Shown here piece after piece: positions 41,001-51,900 of a stretch of DNA of 64,000 bases (the stretch's first letter is position 1; each line of letters opens with the position of its first letter). The translations under genes and the position numbers were made by a program. Source of the DNA: Brachyhypopomus gauderio (Eukaryota > Chordata > Actinopteri > Gymnotiformes > Hypopomidae); contig NC_135213.1 in assembly GCF_052324685.1 (NCBI RefSeq), forward strand, positions 37,191,707-37,255,706. The letters are read 5' to 3'. Below the pieces are notes generated by a model. That model saw only the letters and a program-made list of their open reading frames with translations. It made no database searches and was not told where the DNA came from.

Positions 41001-43850
41001 GCTCGCAAGGCATCCGAAAGACAAGTACGCGCAATCATGCACACTCACGTGTCCAACTCCAGCATACAAACTACACAAACGCTATTGGATAACAGAATCT
41101 TGATGTGTGTGATGTCACAAAAAGACCAAAGTGTCTGTTTTAATAAGGCAGTTAAGGTTATGTTTCTATGTTCATAAAAAAAAATTGCACCCCGTCTTGG
41201 CTAAATTCGAATGCGTCCAGTAGAGCAATGAGGGTTCTGATGTTTTTACTCCACTATTTATCCGTTTTCTCCTCAGTCACTAAGACCCCAGCCTGAGTCA
41301 GGACCCCAAAGAGGTACTGAAATCTGAAATTGAAATGGTTTCAAATAAAAAAATACACCTGTTAAGTTTTAACATTTACATTCTCTTTCAGCCGTGCGAC
41401 ATAATACATACTCCGATTCTCCTTTGACCGTGGCTCAAATTCTTGCTCTGAGAGCTCTGCAGGTAAACAGTCCTAAGCCAGCCAATATCGAACAGCCTCC
41501 ACCACCCCCACAACCAACCAAGCAGCCACAGCAGGTTTTGCAGACTGCTACCCAGATCATGGGGCCTACACTGGTGGTCCCTCAGACTTGTATTACCCAG
41601 TCAACGCATCTACAGCCTGTTGGACAGGGAATTGTACCTTTTCTACAATCACAGAACACTTTAGAAGTTTGTCAGCCAGTACTGCAGTTGGCCGTACCAG
41701 TAGAACCTCAAACCACCGTACCTCTTACAACAAGCTCGGCAGAAGTGGAGACACCCAAAATAGCCCCATCTACATCAACATCTACCCCATCTACTACTGT
41801 ACCTCCTGTAACAATCTCAGGAGAAGGCAGGACCTCAAAACGCATCCGCAGGACCACAAAGAAGGCCCAAGCTTTGATGGAGAATTCTAAAAGCAAGGCT
41901 TCCAAGCAGAAGAATGTTGAAGATTGCAAGGGTCATAGTGAGGCGCCAACGTCTACATTACCACAAACTACAGCTTGGATTCTAACTCCTGCAGGTCTGA
42001 TGCCTCTGGCTGGAATTCAAATAACACCTTCTGGTACCCTTGGTAATCAGAACCAAGTGATGCCTAACATTGTTCCTCAAGTGCCAGTCATAGTGAACCA
42101 AAATAGTTCCTTCGCATTTGTCAATACTATGCAACCGAGCAATCCATCTACTGTCTTCCCAGCTCCTGTTGCACCTGTAACTACTGTTATGTCTCCATCA
42201 GCTAAAACAAATGTTGGTCAGAACCTTTTCGTTTCCACCGCCTCAAACCAGCCCAGGGCTTCCTCACTTCCCTCGATCAATAAAGACCCCAACGTCTCAA
42301 CCGCCATCACAAATACCCATAGTGCTCCTGTGGATACTAAAGTACCCACCTTTCTTAGTAGCTCTGCCGTTCGGTCTAAAATCTCATGTAGTCAAGGTCA
42401 ACCCCTCTTGAGTGTTGTCCCTCAACTGACAATTCAGTCACCTATCATAGTGAACCAGAATGGATCCCTCACTCTTCTCTGTGACGCTGTACCCACAGTT
42501 CCTTTAAATTCCCCTGTGACTCCTGCCACATCCATCCCCATCGGATCAAGTCAAAGATCTGTACTGTCATCAGGTTTGCACACCACCAAAAGCTTTTCGC
42601 TACCTTCAGTCAGTAACCTCAATAATCCTTCAGTTCTACCAGTCTCTCCTAGTGTTTTGACCATTCCTAGTCCTGTAATTCAGAGGCCTTGTCCTTCTTT
42701 GCCAAGCGGTCAGAATCAAATAATTGCATACCCTCAGGTGGTATTTCAGCAGCCAGTCGTAGCAAAACAGAGTATCTCCATGGCACTCAATGTTGTAGAC
42801 CCAAATATAACCTCTAAACCTTCACCCAGCTCTGCAGCACCCAGTAAAAACCCTCCACCATCTGCCACAGAGTTCCCCAAGGACTTAACTGCGTCCTCTG
42901 TTAATAATGCACTTATTGAATCTCCAAGTTATGTAATAAAACCACCCAGTGTCCCTTCAGTCCCATCTTCTGTGGCTCTAAGTAAAATTTCTATAGCTAC
43001 ATCACATGCTACGCAAAAGAAGAATTCTGGCTCCCAGGGCTCAGTCCCCGTCCAACACGGCTTACCAGTCAATGTAAGAAGGCTGCCCAAGAGCCAGGTG
43101 TGTGCTAATAAATTCGTTGGACACACTACATCTAGTTGCCAAACTTTGCTTAAAACACAAGCCCCTCAAGTTAAAAAGCAACCCCTTCAACCAGCAGCAG
43201 CCACGTCTAACCCTAGTCCTAAACCTCATCCTCCACATTTTGATCCAAACCTGATGTTCCTTGAGCATCCCGATCAAGTGCAGCACTGGATTAAAGGGAC
43301 CGGTGGGATCTCGCTGCCTTTTCTGGAGGACAAAATGCCTTATCTTCCCCCTTTTGTCAGCAACGTCTGTGCACTTGCCTCTTTACTCCAAGCCAAGGAG
43401 ACTTTGCTAAACAGAGCAGCGCAGCTTCTACCCGAAGAACACCGTAGTGGGAGTGGAGAGGACGACAAGATGGCGGCTGTCCGTAAACTGGTGTCCGACA
43501 GGTTCAAAACCAACCCGGCGTACTTGCTTCTGAAGGCACGCTTCTTGTCATGTTTCACCTTGCCTGCCCTTCTGGCCACCATACATCCGTGCAAGCAGTC
43601 GCAGGGTGATGACGTAAGCGAAGATGACTGCAAGGACCACGTCAGGCTCAAGATTGCAGTGAGTTCTGTATGGTGCTTGTATTGTTGCAAAAACAACGTA
43701 GCATGAATGTGTTTTAATGGATCGATTGGATTTTCACATTTTCTTTTGCAGGGATCTCTGCTCTGCAAAAGTGAGCGAGAAGAGTCAGAAGAACAGTTTA
43801 CTGGGTTCAGCGGAGGAGTGCAAAATGGCCATCATGCATTGCAGAGATAG
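30810..43850 (+). CDS. snapc4: snRNA-activating protein complex subunit 4 (SNAP190), complete
   Basis: Largest SNAPc subunit; binds the proximal sequence element of snRNA promoters for RNA polymerases II and III. Exons: 30810-30930, 31028-31074, 31161-31263, 31397-31431, 31562-31705, 31815-31925, 32083-32161, 32589-32670, 32784-32885, 33157-33229, 33324-33488, 33658-33808, 33933-34039, 34254-34348, 34478-34572, 34734-34813, 34894-35367, 40137-40229, 40464-40695, 40802-40872, 40959-41024, 41277-41313, 41392-43658, 43752-43850. All phases join, giving about 1642 residues (human 1469). Myb half/repeats are obvious: KSAWTQDEIEKLGEIA, KKYWTKEEDQVLRDLVEK, KRGPWSKEEDQ, KKGIWSNEEVKLLKSLVEKY, with tryptophan spacing typical of Myb. 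A basic/acidic tract follows (KKRRVRSHSRGSRRKRRK). Exon 23 (755 codons) encodes a Ser/Thr/Pro/Val-rich low-complexity region. Intron 17 (4.8 kb) hosts transposons. Confidence 0.95.
32300..32515. mobile_element. Probable old interspersed repeat
   Basis: Segments such as AATTGCCAGGTGTAGGTGTC and CTTGCTGGACTCCTGCAATC resemble a common non-autonomous fish repeat. Located in snapc4 intron 7. Recognition is from memory and boundaries are not defined. Confidence 0.35.
35488..35592. repeat. Left arm of a ~100-bp inverted repeat around the hAT element
   Basis: Contains AAGTTCCACAGAAGCAAAAG and ATTCTTAGCATCAAGAGCAG. The same sequence, inverted and highly similar with an 11-bp gap, is at 37668-37757. 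Confidence 0.9.
35757..37273 (-). mobile_element. hAT transposon relic, 1517 bp, with 8-bp target duplication
   Basis: Terminal inverted repeat TAGGGATGCAAAT at 35757 and ATTTGCATCCCTA at 37261-37273; flanked on both sides by CTACAGAC (35749-35756 and 37274-37281), the 8-bp duplication diagnostic of hAT. Subterminal regions are rich in CGATTAATCG motifs on both ends. On the minus strand a broken BED-finger region (about 36660-36850) and a transposase core fragment (36379-36567: CHYTDENWQLKSAVL, VHDNARNIV) remain, separated by stops and deletions, so it is a non-autonomous ZBED-type relic. Inserted in snapc4 intron 17. Confidence 0.92.
35893..36129. mobile_element. MITE nested in the hAT relic (237 bp)
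   Basis: Ends are inverted copies: TACTGCTCAAAAAAATTAAG GGAACAC at left and GTGTTCCCTTTATTTTTTTG AGCAGTGTA at right, with TA at each edge, consistent with a Tc1/mariner-type TA insertion. No coding capacity. Confidence 0.85.
37668..37757. repeat. Right arm of the ~100-bp inverted repeat
   Basis: Inverse complement of 35488-35592; CTGCTCTTGATGCTAAGAAT and CTTTTGCTTCTGTGGAACTT are the shared cores. Confidence 0.9.
37940..38073. repeat. Poly-G (27) followed by (GT)37 microsatellite
   Basis: An uninterrupted run of 27 G at 37940-37966 and, 32 bases later, about 37 GT units at 37999-38073, in snapc4 intron 17. Confidence 0.97.
38390..39680. mobile_element. Possible DNA element with ACTCAAGTA/TACTTAAGTA ends
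   Basis: Sequence TACTCAAGTACTGAAAGTAA AAAGTACAAG near 38410-38443 and AGTAAAGTACAGATAC...AGTACTTAAGTACAGTAG near 39651-39690 look like the two inverted ends of a common non-autonomous fish element. The interior is without recognisable coding. Ends and family are uncertain. Confidence 0.4.
39694..39810 (+). mobile_element. 3' fragment of an interspersed repeat
   Basis: GGTGCTTTGTGACAACAACT followed by GTTGTAAAAAGCGCTATATG AATAAAATTTGCTTGATTAA TTGATTG is a tail I recognise from widespread fish retroposons. Confidence 0.55.
40291..40376. repeat. 43-bp direct duplication
   Basis: Two identical adjacent copies of a 43-base segment beginning CTGTATAGCAGATTACCATA, in snapc4 intron 18 between exons 40137-40229 and 40464-40695. 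Confidence 0.95.
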
Positions 43851-44374
43851 GGACCTTCTAGGTTGTCTCTTTTTGTTTGAGATTGTCATCTTACTAAGTA
43901 TTGCACAGCATTATAGTGGGTCTATAATAATATGTCAAATGTACAAGTGGTTTTGAAAAGTTCAATAGAGTTGTAATTTATTTTTGTTGTATTTATAATT
44001 TTTTTTTATTGTTCAAGAGAAATTCCTTACTTTAAATAAAATTTGTAACTGGACCTTTGTGCTCTTCCTTCTGTTTTTATACCTTAATATACACACCCTT
44101 TCATTGATTAAAAGAAGAACACAGTAATTTTAAAAATGCACAGGAGATCTTGACCATGTGTTTTTCCCTACAGCAGCATTCAATCTTGCTAGATCACGAG
44201 TTAATCATACTGGCACAAGTGATTGGGAAAGAAAGGGAAATGGAGAAACCAAAAAGAAGGAACTACAGTAATGTTTGTCTGAAGAGCTGTATTTCCCTTT
44301 TCTCTCCTGTGTGTGACCTCCAATATCAGTGTGCGTTCAGCTGAGACGGTATAAACATCTATAGTAGGCCATCA

Positions 44375-47300
44375 ATGGCTGACGGCCCAAGTGCTCTAGA
44401 CTTTGAGGAGGATGAGGAGTGTTGGATACGTCTGGAAGATTACAGGATGCTTCTTACCAGGACAATTGAGCCCTCACGAATAATACCGTACTTAAGGCAG
44501 TGCAAGGTGCTAAACGGTGAGGACGAAGAACAGATTTACAACGATCCCAGTCTGATTGTCAGAGGGCGAAAAGTAGGTAAGGAACTTTTAGAAAGTGAGC
44601 ACGTGCCACCACCACCATTTTCTCACATACGTGGTTCATGGTTTAGAAATGGTGTTTTTGGCTAGGTATGATGCTGGATCTTTTACAAAGGACTGGTCTG
44701 AAGGGCTACGTGGCATTCTTAGAGAGTCTGGAGTTGAATTACCCTCAACTCTATCAGAAAATCACAGGGAAGGAGCCTACCCGAGTCTTCTCTGTACTTA
44801 TGGGTTAGTTCACTGTCAGATGTTCACAAATGGATTTGTTGGTCTGTCTATTCATTACAGATTAATAATTTACTTGTAAAGCCCAAATATACAAACCTGT
44901 ATTTCATTTCTTGCCATTCAGATACAGCAGGTGAGTCAGGACTAACTCAGTTCCTCATGAGTGAGGTGACTCGCCTACAGAAAGCTTTTCAGGACGAACG
45001 CAAAGGGAGACTGAAAGCCGCAGCCCGCGCAGCAGAGCAAGTCGACACCATTCGTCAGCTCCAGACACGTGAACGTGAGCTTCACGTGCAGCAAGAGCGT
45101 GTGCAGCACATGAGGGAGGAGCAGGACCAGCTCTGGAATGAAGCACGACACTTGAAGGATGAGAACTACCGGCTGATGCATGACGTGACTCGCCTGAGCG
45201 AAGAGAAAAACTGCGCGCTCATGTGCAATAGAGACTTACAGCTGCAGGTTATACACATTACTCCAATATAATATATAAAAATATATTTTTTTCATGTAAT
45301 TATCTCTAAATATTATATTTGATGTATCATATTTCAAGACCATGTTGGTTTGGTCTTTAAAGGATTCTCTGTATAACTTGTACTACTTATTCCAGTATTC
45401 TTATTGTGCTATAGCAAAATTGAAGTTGGTTTGAAAAAATGTAAGCCTTGACAAAGTATGTCTGCATTCACTGTCAGATTGAAAGACTGAAACACAGTTT
45501 AATGAATGCGGAGAGCGATTCAAAGATTCATCGCAAACGCACAATGACACTGAAAAATGCCATGGAGCAGAGGCCCAGTCAGGAAACCATCTGGCAGCTG
45601 CAGAAGGAAAATGATCTCCTCAGAGCTCAAGTTCAGGAGCTCCAGAGTTCTCAGGTAAACCCAAAAAAAACATTAAAGCTGCGTCCTCACAGCTTGAACG
45701 AAATCTGCATGATGTGTTTTTGTTTTGTTTTTTTTTTCTTCCCCAGCAGGTCCAAATTCCAACCGAGCATGAGAAGATGAGCATTCATTGTCTGGAAGAT
45801 TTCAAAAACCAAAGCCAGGAACATCAGAAGCTGTTGAACAACATATACCGACTACGCAGGGATCTGCACAATGCTGAGGTGTTGCGAGATAAGGTTTGTG
45901 AAAACATTTTTTAAGTGCGATATCGGTCTAGACCCCTTCAGTCACACATTATTCACACACCGCTTCTTACGAGAGCTGTGTTACACTTGCAGACACTGGA
46001 GAAGAAGGAAGAACTGGAGTTGAAGTGTGCAATGTTTAAAAAGGACTCCAGAATGTACTGCCTTCGCATGGAGGACATCTTGACGCAGCTGGATGAGGTC
46101 ATCAAAGAGAGAGACGTGGTGAAGACAGCGAACGACTTCACCTTTGTGTTTTAGCGGCTTACCACTCTGCTGAAATATTCTTGTATTACAGTCTCTGTTA
46201 TTCAGTAAAATACCCCTTTTTTGTTCAAAAGGCCATTTCTTCAAGAGAAGAATGCCATCAGGAGAACTGTAAATATCTCCAAGACAAGGATAGGTACCGG
46301 AAACAGATCCGGAAACTGGGAGAGTGTTATGATGAGCTGCAAGTTCAGCTCTTCCGGACTGAAGCAGAACTCTTCACTCTCCAGGCAAAATTTCGCAAAC
46401 AGAAACACTTACAGGAAACATCAACAGTAAGTGACTCCAGCTTTATTATACCAAGAAATGAGTCTGAGTTGTGATGTGGTGTTTTGGTTCTATGGCTTAG
46501 GCTGATTGCAAGATGTACTGCTGACTTTCATTAACATCGGAATGCATGTGTGATGGATTTATCATTTTTACTTTCATAAACAGATATCTGGTCTATTAAA
46601 TGTTTCACATTTGTTTGAAAAACATTATTAATGTCATATTATCTGAAAAACTCAAATAATTTATGTTCTTTCTTTCTCTCCCAGACCGCAGAAGAAATCT
46701 GCTCAACCGAGGTAAGCGTGGCATGATTTGGGGATTTTTATTTCTTCTTATTATTATTCTTCAAATCAATGGATGTATGCAGCAGTTCCCCCAGAGTTTT
46801 TTGAGGCGAGAGGTTTCGTACCTTGACTCAGTTATAGCCCACTGTTCCCCTTTTATTGCATATTCTTTCTGCTGTAGAACTACTACAGTACATTTAACTT
46901 TTGTGTCTTGTTAGTTAAAAAGCCAGACAAGTGAGGAGGACGCGAAGGACAAGGATGAGAAAGGTGAACTCCCACTGCATATATACTGAAATTCAAACGT
47001 TTAACTCAAACCTTGAGTCTCTTTTTTAGGTTTGGGGGGGGGGGGGGGGGGGGGGGGGTTGTGTCAGACCAACTTGTCTTACAAGCAGATATAATTTTTT
47101 TCACATATTTGTTCTTGTATATTGTCTTTTTTGTTTCCTTCTTTGTTTAAACTTTAGATATAAGCGAGAATTCACAAAGCCCAACTTCAGGGGAGGATAA
47201 TATGTGCATAAGCATTAAAGACCCTTGTCTTTCTGAGCCAAAGGAAGAAGACTTTAGGGTAACAGGAGGCTTAAACTAATTTTTATTGTATACATTTAGG

Positions 47301-47667
47301 GAAACCTGAATCTTTCTTTTTATGTTTTTAATATTACTTGTGTTACAGGAGTGGATGCTCAACGAGGAATTGTCATCTAGTTATAACCCAAGACCACGGT
47401 GCAATTTTTATTACAGAAGGTTGGTGCTTTGCCTTCAAACACAGCACGCCCCCTACTGGTGGAACAATCATGGCTCGTTGACTGGCAGTTGGTGTGACGC
47501 CTTGACAAAGAACATGATACTAAACACTTTATTTACTTGTTTGTTCGCATATCAGGAAACGTGCCTTGAGAACAAAGCCCACTGTCAAAGACTATGCTAA
47601 AGAGCGCTCACAGTCTGTCCTGGACAACACCAGTGGGAGTGACAACACTGACACAGACGGGATGTGA
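44375..47667 (+). CDS. card9: Caspase recruitment domain-containing protein 9, complete
   Basis: Cytosolic adaptor that couples C-type lectin receptor/Syk signalling to BCL10-MALT1 and NF-kB. Exons: 44375-44576, 44666-44803, 44922-45247, 45478-45654, 45747-45893, 45993-46118, 46232-46426, 46685-46711, 46915-46963, 47158-47258, 47349-47419, 47556-47667; 556 residues against 536 in human, phases consistent. The CARD spans about residues 10-100 (ECWIRLEDYRMLLTRTIEPS, IIPYLRQCKVLN, GYVAFLESLELNYPQLY). The long coiled coil follows (SGLTQFLMSEV, KHSLMNAE, AMEQRPSQE, LQLFRTEAELF-type heptads). The C-terminus DNTSGSDNTDTDGM is the conserved CARD9 tail. Exon 5 could start at 45747 or 45750 (tandem CAG acceptor). 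Start ATG lies 525 bp after the snapc4 stop. The order snapc4-card9 is as in human 9q34.3, though there the transcripts run from the other strand. Confidence 0.95.
47034..47058. repeat. Poly-G tract (25) in a card9 intron
   Basis: Run of 25 G on the sense strand of card9 intron 9, between exons 46915-46963 and 47158-47258. Confidence 0.95.
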
Positions 47668-48000
47668 CCTCAACGTCCCCCCCAGCCAGGGAAGAACACA
47701 CTGCCTGATTTGAAAGACTGAAGATGCCATTGTATCACATGTTGATGATCCCCCAAATGATATGCAAAACGTTTCCTAATTAAGTCTGCAATGTTTCACA
47801 AATTAACACAAAATCATATTAAAATGCTTAGTCTTCATTGTGTGTCTCAAAAACGAATTGCATTTTTGTCCCCAACACAGCACACACACTTTCATCTAAC
47901 AGATTGTTAATATGAAAAGTGTTAATTCATGAATAAAGATTACATCAGATGCCACATTAACTAAATAAAAATATTAAAGAGAAAATGCTGGTGTGTTAGA
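47668..48000 (+). other. card9 3'UTR
   Basis: Following the stop at 47665-47667 is an AT-rich stretch with AATAAA-like signals at about 47932 and 47964. It ends at the 33-bp minisatellite. Confidence 0.5.
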
Positions 48001-48011
48001 AAGGAAATTCA

Positions 48012-48720
48012 GGCCCACCTGTTGGAGCTGTATTAGTGTATGTTGTCCCTCCTGTTGGAGCTGTATTAGTGTATGTTGTCCCACCTGTTGGCACTGTATT
48101 AGTGTATGTTGGCCAACCTGTTGGAGCTGTATTAGTGTATGTTGGCCCACCTGTTGGAGCTGTATTAGTGTATGTTGTCCCTCCTGTTGGAGCTGTATTA
48201 GTGTATGTTGTCCCACCTGTTGGAGCTGTATTAGTGTATGTTGGCCCACCTGTTGGAGCTGTATTAGTGTATTCTGTCCCACCTGTTGGCGCTGTATTAG
48301 TGTATGTTGGCCCACCTGTTGGAGCTGTATTAGTGTATGTTGTCCCTCCTGTTGGAGCTGTATTAGTGTATGTTGGCCCACCTGTTGGAGCTGTATTAGT
48401 GTATTCTGTCCCACCTGTTGGAGCTGTATTAGTGTATGTTGTCCCACCTGTTGGAGCTGTATTAGTGTATGTTGTCCCACCTGTTGGAGCTGTATTAGTG
48501 TATGTTGTCCCACCTGTCGGAGCTGTATTAGTGTATGTTGTCCCACCTGTTGGAGCTGTATTAGTGTATGCTGCCCCACCTGTTGGAGCTGTATTAGTGT
48601 ATGTTGTCCCACCTGTTGGAGCTGTATTAGTGTATGTTGTCCCACCTGTTGGAGCTGTATTAGTGTATGTTGTCCCACCTGTTGGAGCTGTATTAGTGTA
48701 TTCTGTCCCACCTACTGGCG
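48012..48720. repeat. 33-bp minisatellite, about 21 copies
   Basis: Unit core is CTGTTGGAGCTGTATTAGTG followed by a variable 13-base part (TATGTTGTCCCAC, TATGTTGGCCCAC or TATTCTGTCCCAC). Because 33 is a multiple of three and the unit lacks stops in several frames, long ORFs open on both strands; these are repeat artefacts. Lies between card9 and ccdc180, ending about 250 bp before the ccdc180 ATG. Confidence 0.97.
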
Positions 48721-48971
48721 GTCCCGGCTGGACTTGTTACTACAGCAACAGGCAAACTCTCGGTAGCTAGCCCAGCAGTTAGCTACCGGTCCACCGGTAT
48801 AAAATAAATTTGCTTTATTTTTTAAAACTTTTATCTAGCTGTTACGTTTTCAAAACATGTCGCACTGTCACTACACGAAGTACAAGGAGTAAGAGTTTCA
48901 CTATCAGTTCAATAAACACGGTGTTTCGGGTCTAAAATGAGGGGTAATGTGGCTAAGCTAGTGCAGTAGCG

Positions 48972-51900
48972 ATGGCGGAGGCCCGGGTGGTTCCGAGCGG
49001 AAAGGTGTACCGACAACTGTTCGATGCCCAGGTAAGGTCACCTCTCATCGGGCAGGTAGCTCGCACAGCAAGACTAAACGGACAACCTGTGTACGGTCGA
49101 GCCTCTATCGAGGTAGTTATCTAGCTGGAGTACAGCTGGTTGGGCCTGCTTCTTCACTGACACCCTGTGAAGTCCACACAGCTGCCCTTGGTGTGTGTTC
49201 ATTTATTTGTGTCTCCTGTAGGTTAATTTGTCGTTGTCTCTTCACGAATCTCGGAGGAGTCGTGTCGCCAATGAAGGCTGTCTCAGCGGTGACGGTCCTG
49301 CGAGCAGGGACACGGACAGCAGTCCTCACCGGGACCGTGTAGGGAGTCACACTCATGTGGCTTCAAGGTGCCAAACCCACACGGGAGCCAAGCGTGTTCT
49401 CGAAACGCTGACTGTAGTTTCGTGCAGGGAAAGAACGCATGCAAACGCTCAGATAACTTTGTTACCCCCTTTTTCGTGTTATTTCTACTTCAAAGATGCC
49501 CAAAGAGCAACCACTTCACAACTTCACTGCTCCAAAAAGATTATAACAGTTAAATACTAATATATATATCACATCACTATTAGTGTTGGAGGTATTTATG
49601 TAATTTTCTGTTAAACATGTTTTATGCTTCTTTTTGTAACTGAAAAATGAATAAAATGTTATTGAACTGAATAGTTAATATTACTGGATATTATATATTT
49701 AAAAGGCTGGTCTCAGGATTTAGCACAGCACTATCATTTGTTGTTGTTTACAGGACTCAGCTATTTTCAGACACTGGGCCAGTTAAAAGTGAGGACTGGA
49801 ATGATTATGAAGAGATCTGTGGACTGCCTGATAACATTGGTTGGTTGTAGTGCATGTAAATGAAAATGTGTTTAAAGTACAATTTGTGCTCCTTGAACAC
49901 TATTTTACAGGCGATTCGCAAATTTTTTTCCTATTAAAATATTGCTTACAGTGTCAGCAAAGAAAGGCTCCGACATCATTGAAAGACTTAAGGAGAAAAA
50001 ACAGAAGGATCACACAGAAGTTCTTTCTCGGCTTCAGGGGGATCTTTCTGCAGTCAGTGTGGTATGTGATGTTACTTTTCATTCTGTAATCACGATGGAT
50101 GTGCACATGTTGCCTATATCATAAAAACATTGTGTGTCATGTCTTATATTGTGGCTGGAATGTTTCTGTAGTTTTCACTCTTGCTTTTGTTCCTCAGGGC
50201 TATGAATCGTTGCTCAGACGGACTGCAGAAGACATGCTTCTTAAACTTTCAGAATATGATGACAATGTGGAGAAACTTCTGCAGAACACAGAAAATGTTG
50301 CAGATTTAGAAGCCTTTAGTTACCAGGTAGGAGACGCAGAAGTCAGAAACATTGGGGGGAAAAAAACAGCTTTTGTCTTTATTTTTTATATTTGCATTAT
50401 ATATTATTTAGTTAGTGCATATTGACGTTCTTTGAGAACAGGAGAATCTTCAGTCGTCATTTGTGTACAGCCAATCTCTCAGCTTTTTGTACAGCAAAGG
50501 GAAGCTTTTCCACCAACTGGGTGTCAGGATGGAGACGAGTCTTGATGTCCTCTTTTTGTATCTTGAGGGGAAAATAACTAATATGACTTGACTATATGAC
50601 TTCTCCTTTAGTTTATGTAAAAAGGTGTTGGAATACTGTTTGCAGATAGTTTTTTATTTTGTAACCGTTAATCTCTTGATATTTATACTCCCCATGCAGG
50701 ATCTGCATGAGATTTGGAACACTTTTAGCCTCGAGTCAACTAGGAGGAGAAAGCACATACAGGAGCTGGATGAGACACTCCTGAAATATGAGAATGAACG
50801 AGCGACAGTGGTAGGCCTGTATCAAGATGCGGTTCAGATCCATCAACGTGCATGTAAACACCACGAGGCTAAGCTAGGTGTTGTTTCTCCGTGTTGTTCA
50901 GATTTCAGCATTACTAAGAAAATACGTGATGAAACTTGAAAAAATCAGTTATGTGATGCCCAGTGACGTCCATCGGCTGATTGACAGTGAAGCTATGGTA
51001 GGATACGCCTTATTAAATAAAGCAGGATTTCATTTAGCTGCATATATTTAATTAGGTATTCTATTAAACGTAAGCTCCCATTTTCAGATGATAAACCAAG
51101 CATTACTGGCAAATAGACGAGCTTTGGCCAAACTGAATTTGAACTTGATGGAGAAGAATCTGCAGAAAGAGATTGTGCATCGGCAGAAATGGGAGACCAA
51201 GCTTCAGGACTGGAAGAGAATCAAAGTTCTTGCTGCAGTCAACCAGTTCAGGTAAGTTAGTTATAAGACAGGGCTTTTGCTTCCTGTATGTGTTTAATGC
51301 ATACAGATTTTACTTGGCATATAATATAGACATGTTATACATGTAGGTAATCAAAGGTTTTATCATCAAATGTAGAGAAATTGAAAAAGGAAGCATCTTA
51401 ATTTGATGATTAATTAACTTGCCACACTCCCTGAGTAGAAATGCCATGAAGAGTCCTGAAATTCAAAGCCCTGAGAGTGTTGAAGAGACTCTGATGACCA
51501 TGAGGACGACACAGCAAGTGTACAGTCAACAGCGCATCCAAATACTTGAACAAATCAGGTATTCACACTTGGTCTGCACGTTTAATATGACTGATTTTAA
51601 AATTTGCATTATTTTGAATTTGCATTTCTATTTAAAGAAATTTGACTCCTCCAAGATGCTCCACGTCATTAGCTGCTGAATGGCACTCTTCCTTGTCTTC
51701 AGTCAATGAGCAAATTGGTAAGAATGTGCTTTTTTTTACATACAGTTTGCAAACATTATTTAATTACAGTTTCATTTGGACCTTTGTTTCTCTTTGTGAG
51801 CTTGTGTTATGCCTTTTCAGATTGCATGCACATTGAAACCATGAAAAAACTACATAAATGTTATGAGAATACCTGGCAGGGCTGTTTGCCTAAAGTTGAA

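Noticed and set aside
47974-48770. Long open frames of about 245-257 codons on both strands with an 11-residue repeat
   Set aside because: They are produced by a 33-bp tandem repeat lacking stops; no splice, start or composition support, and open frames occur in several phases at once.
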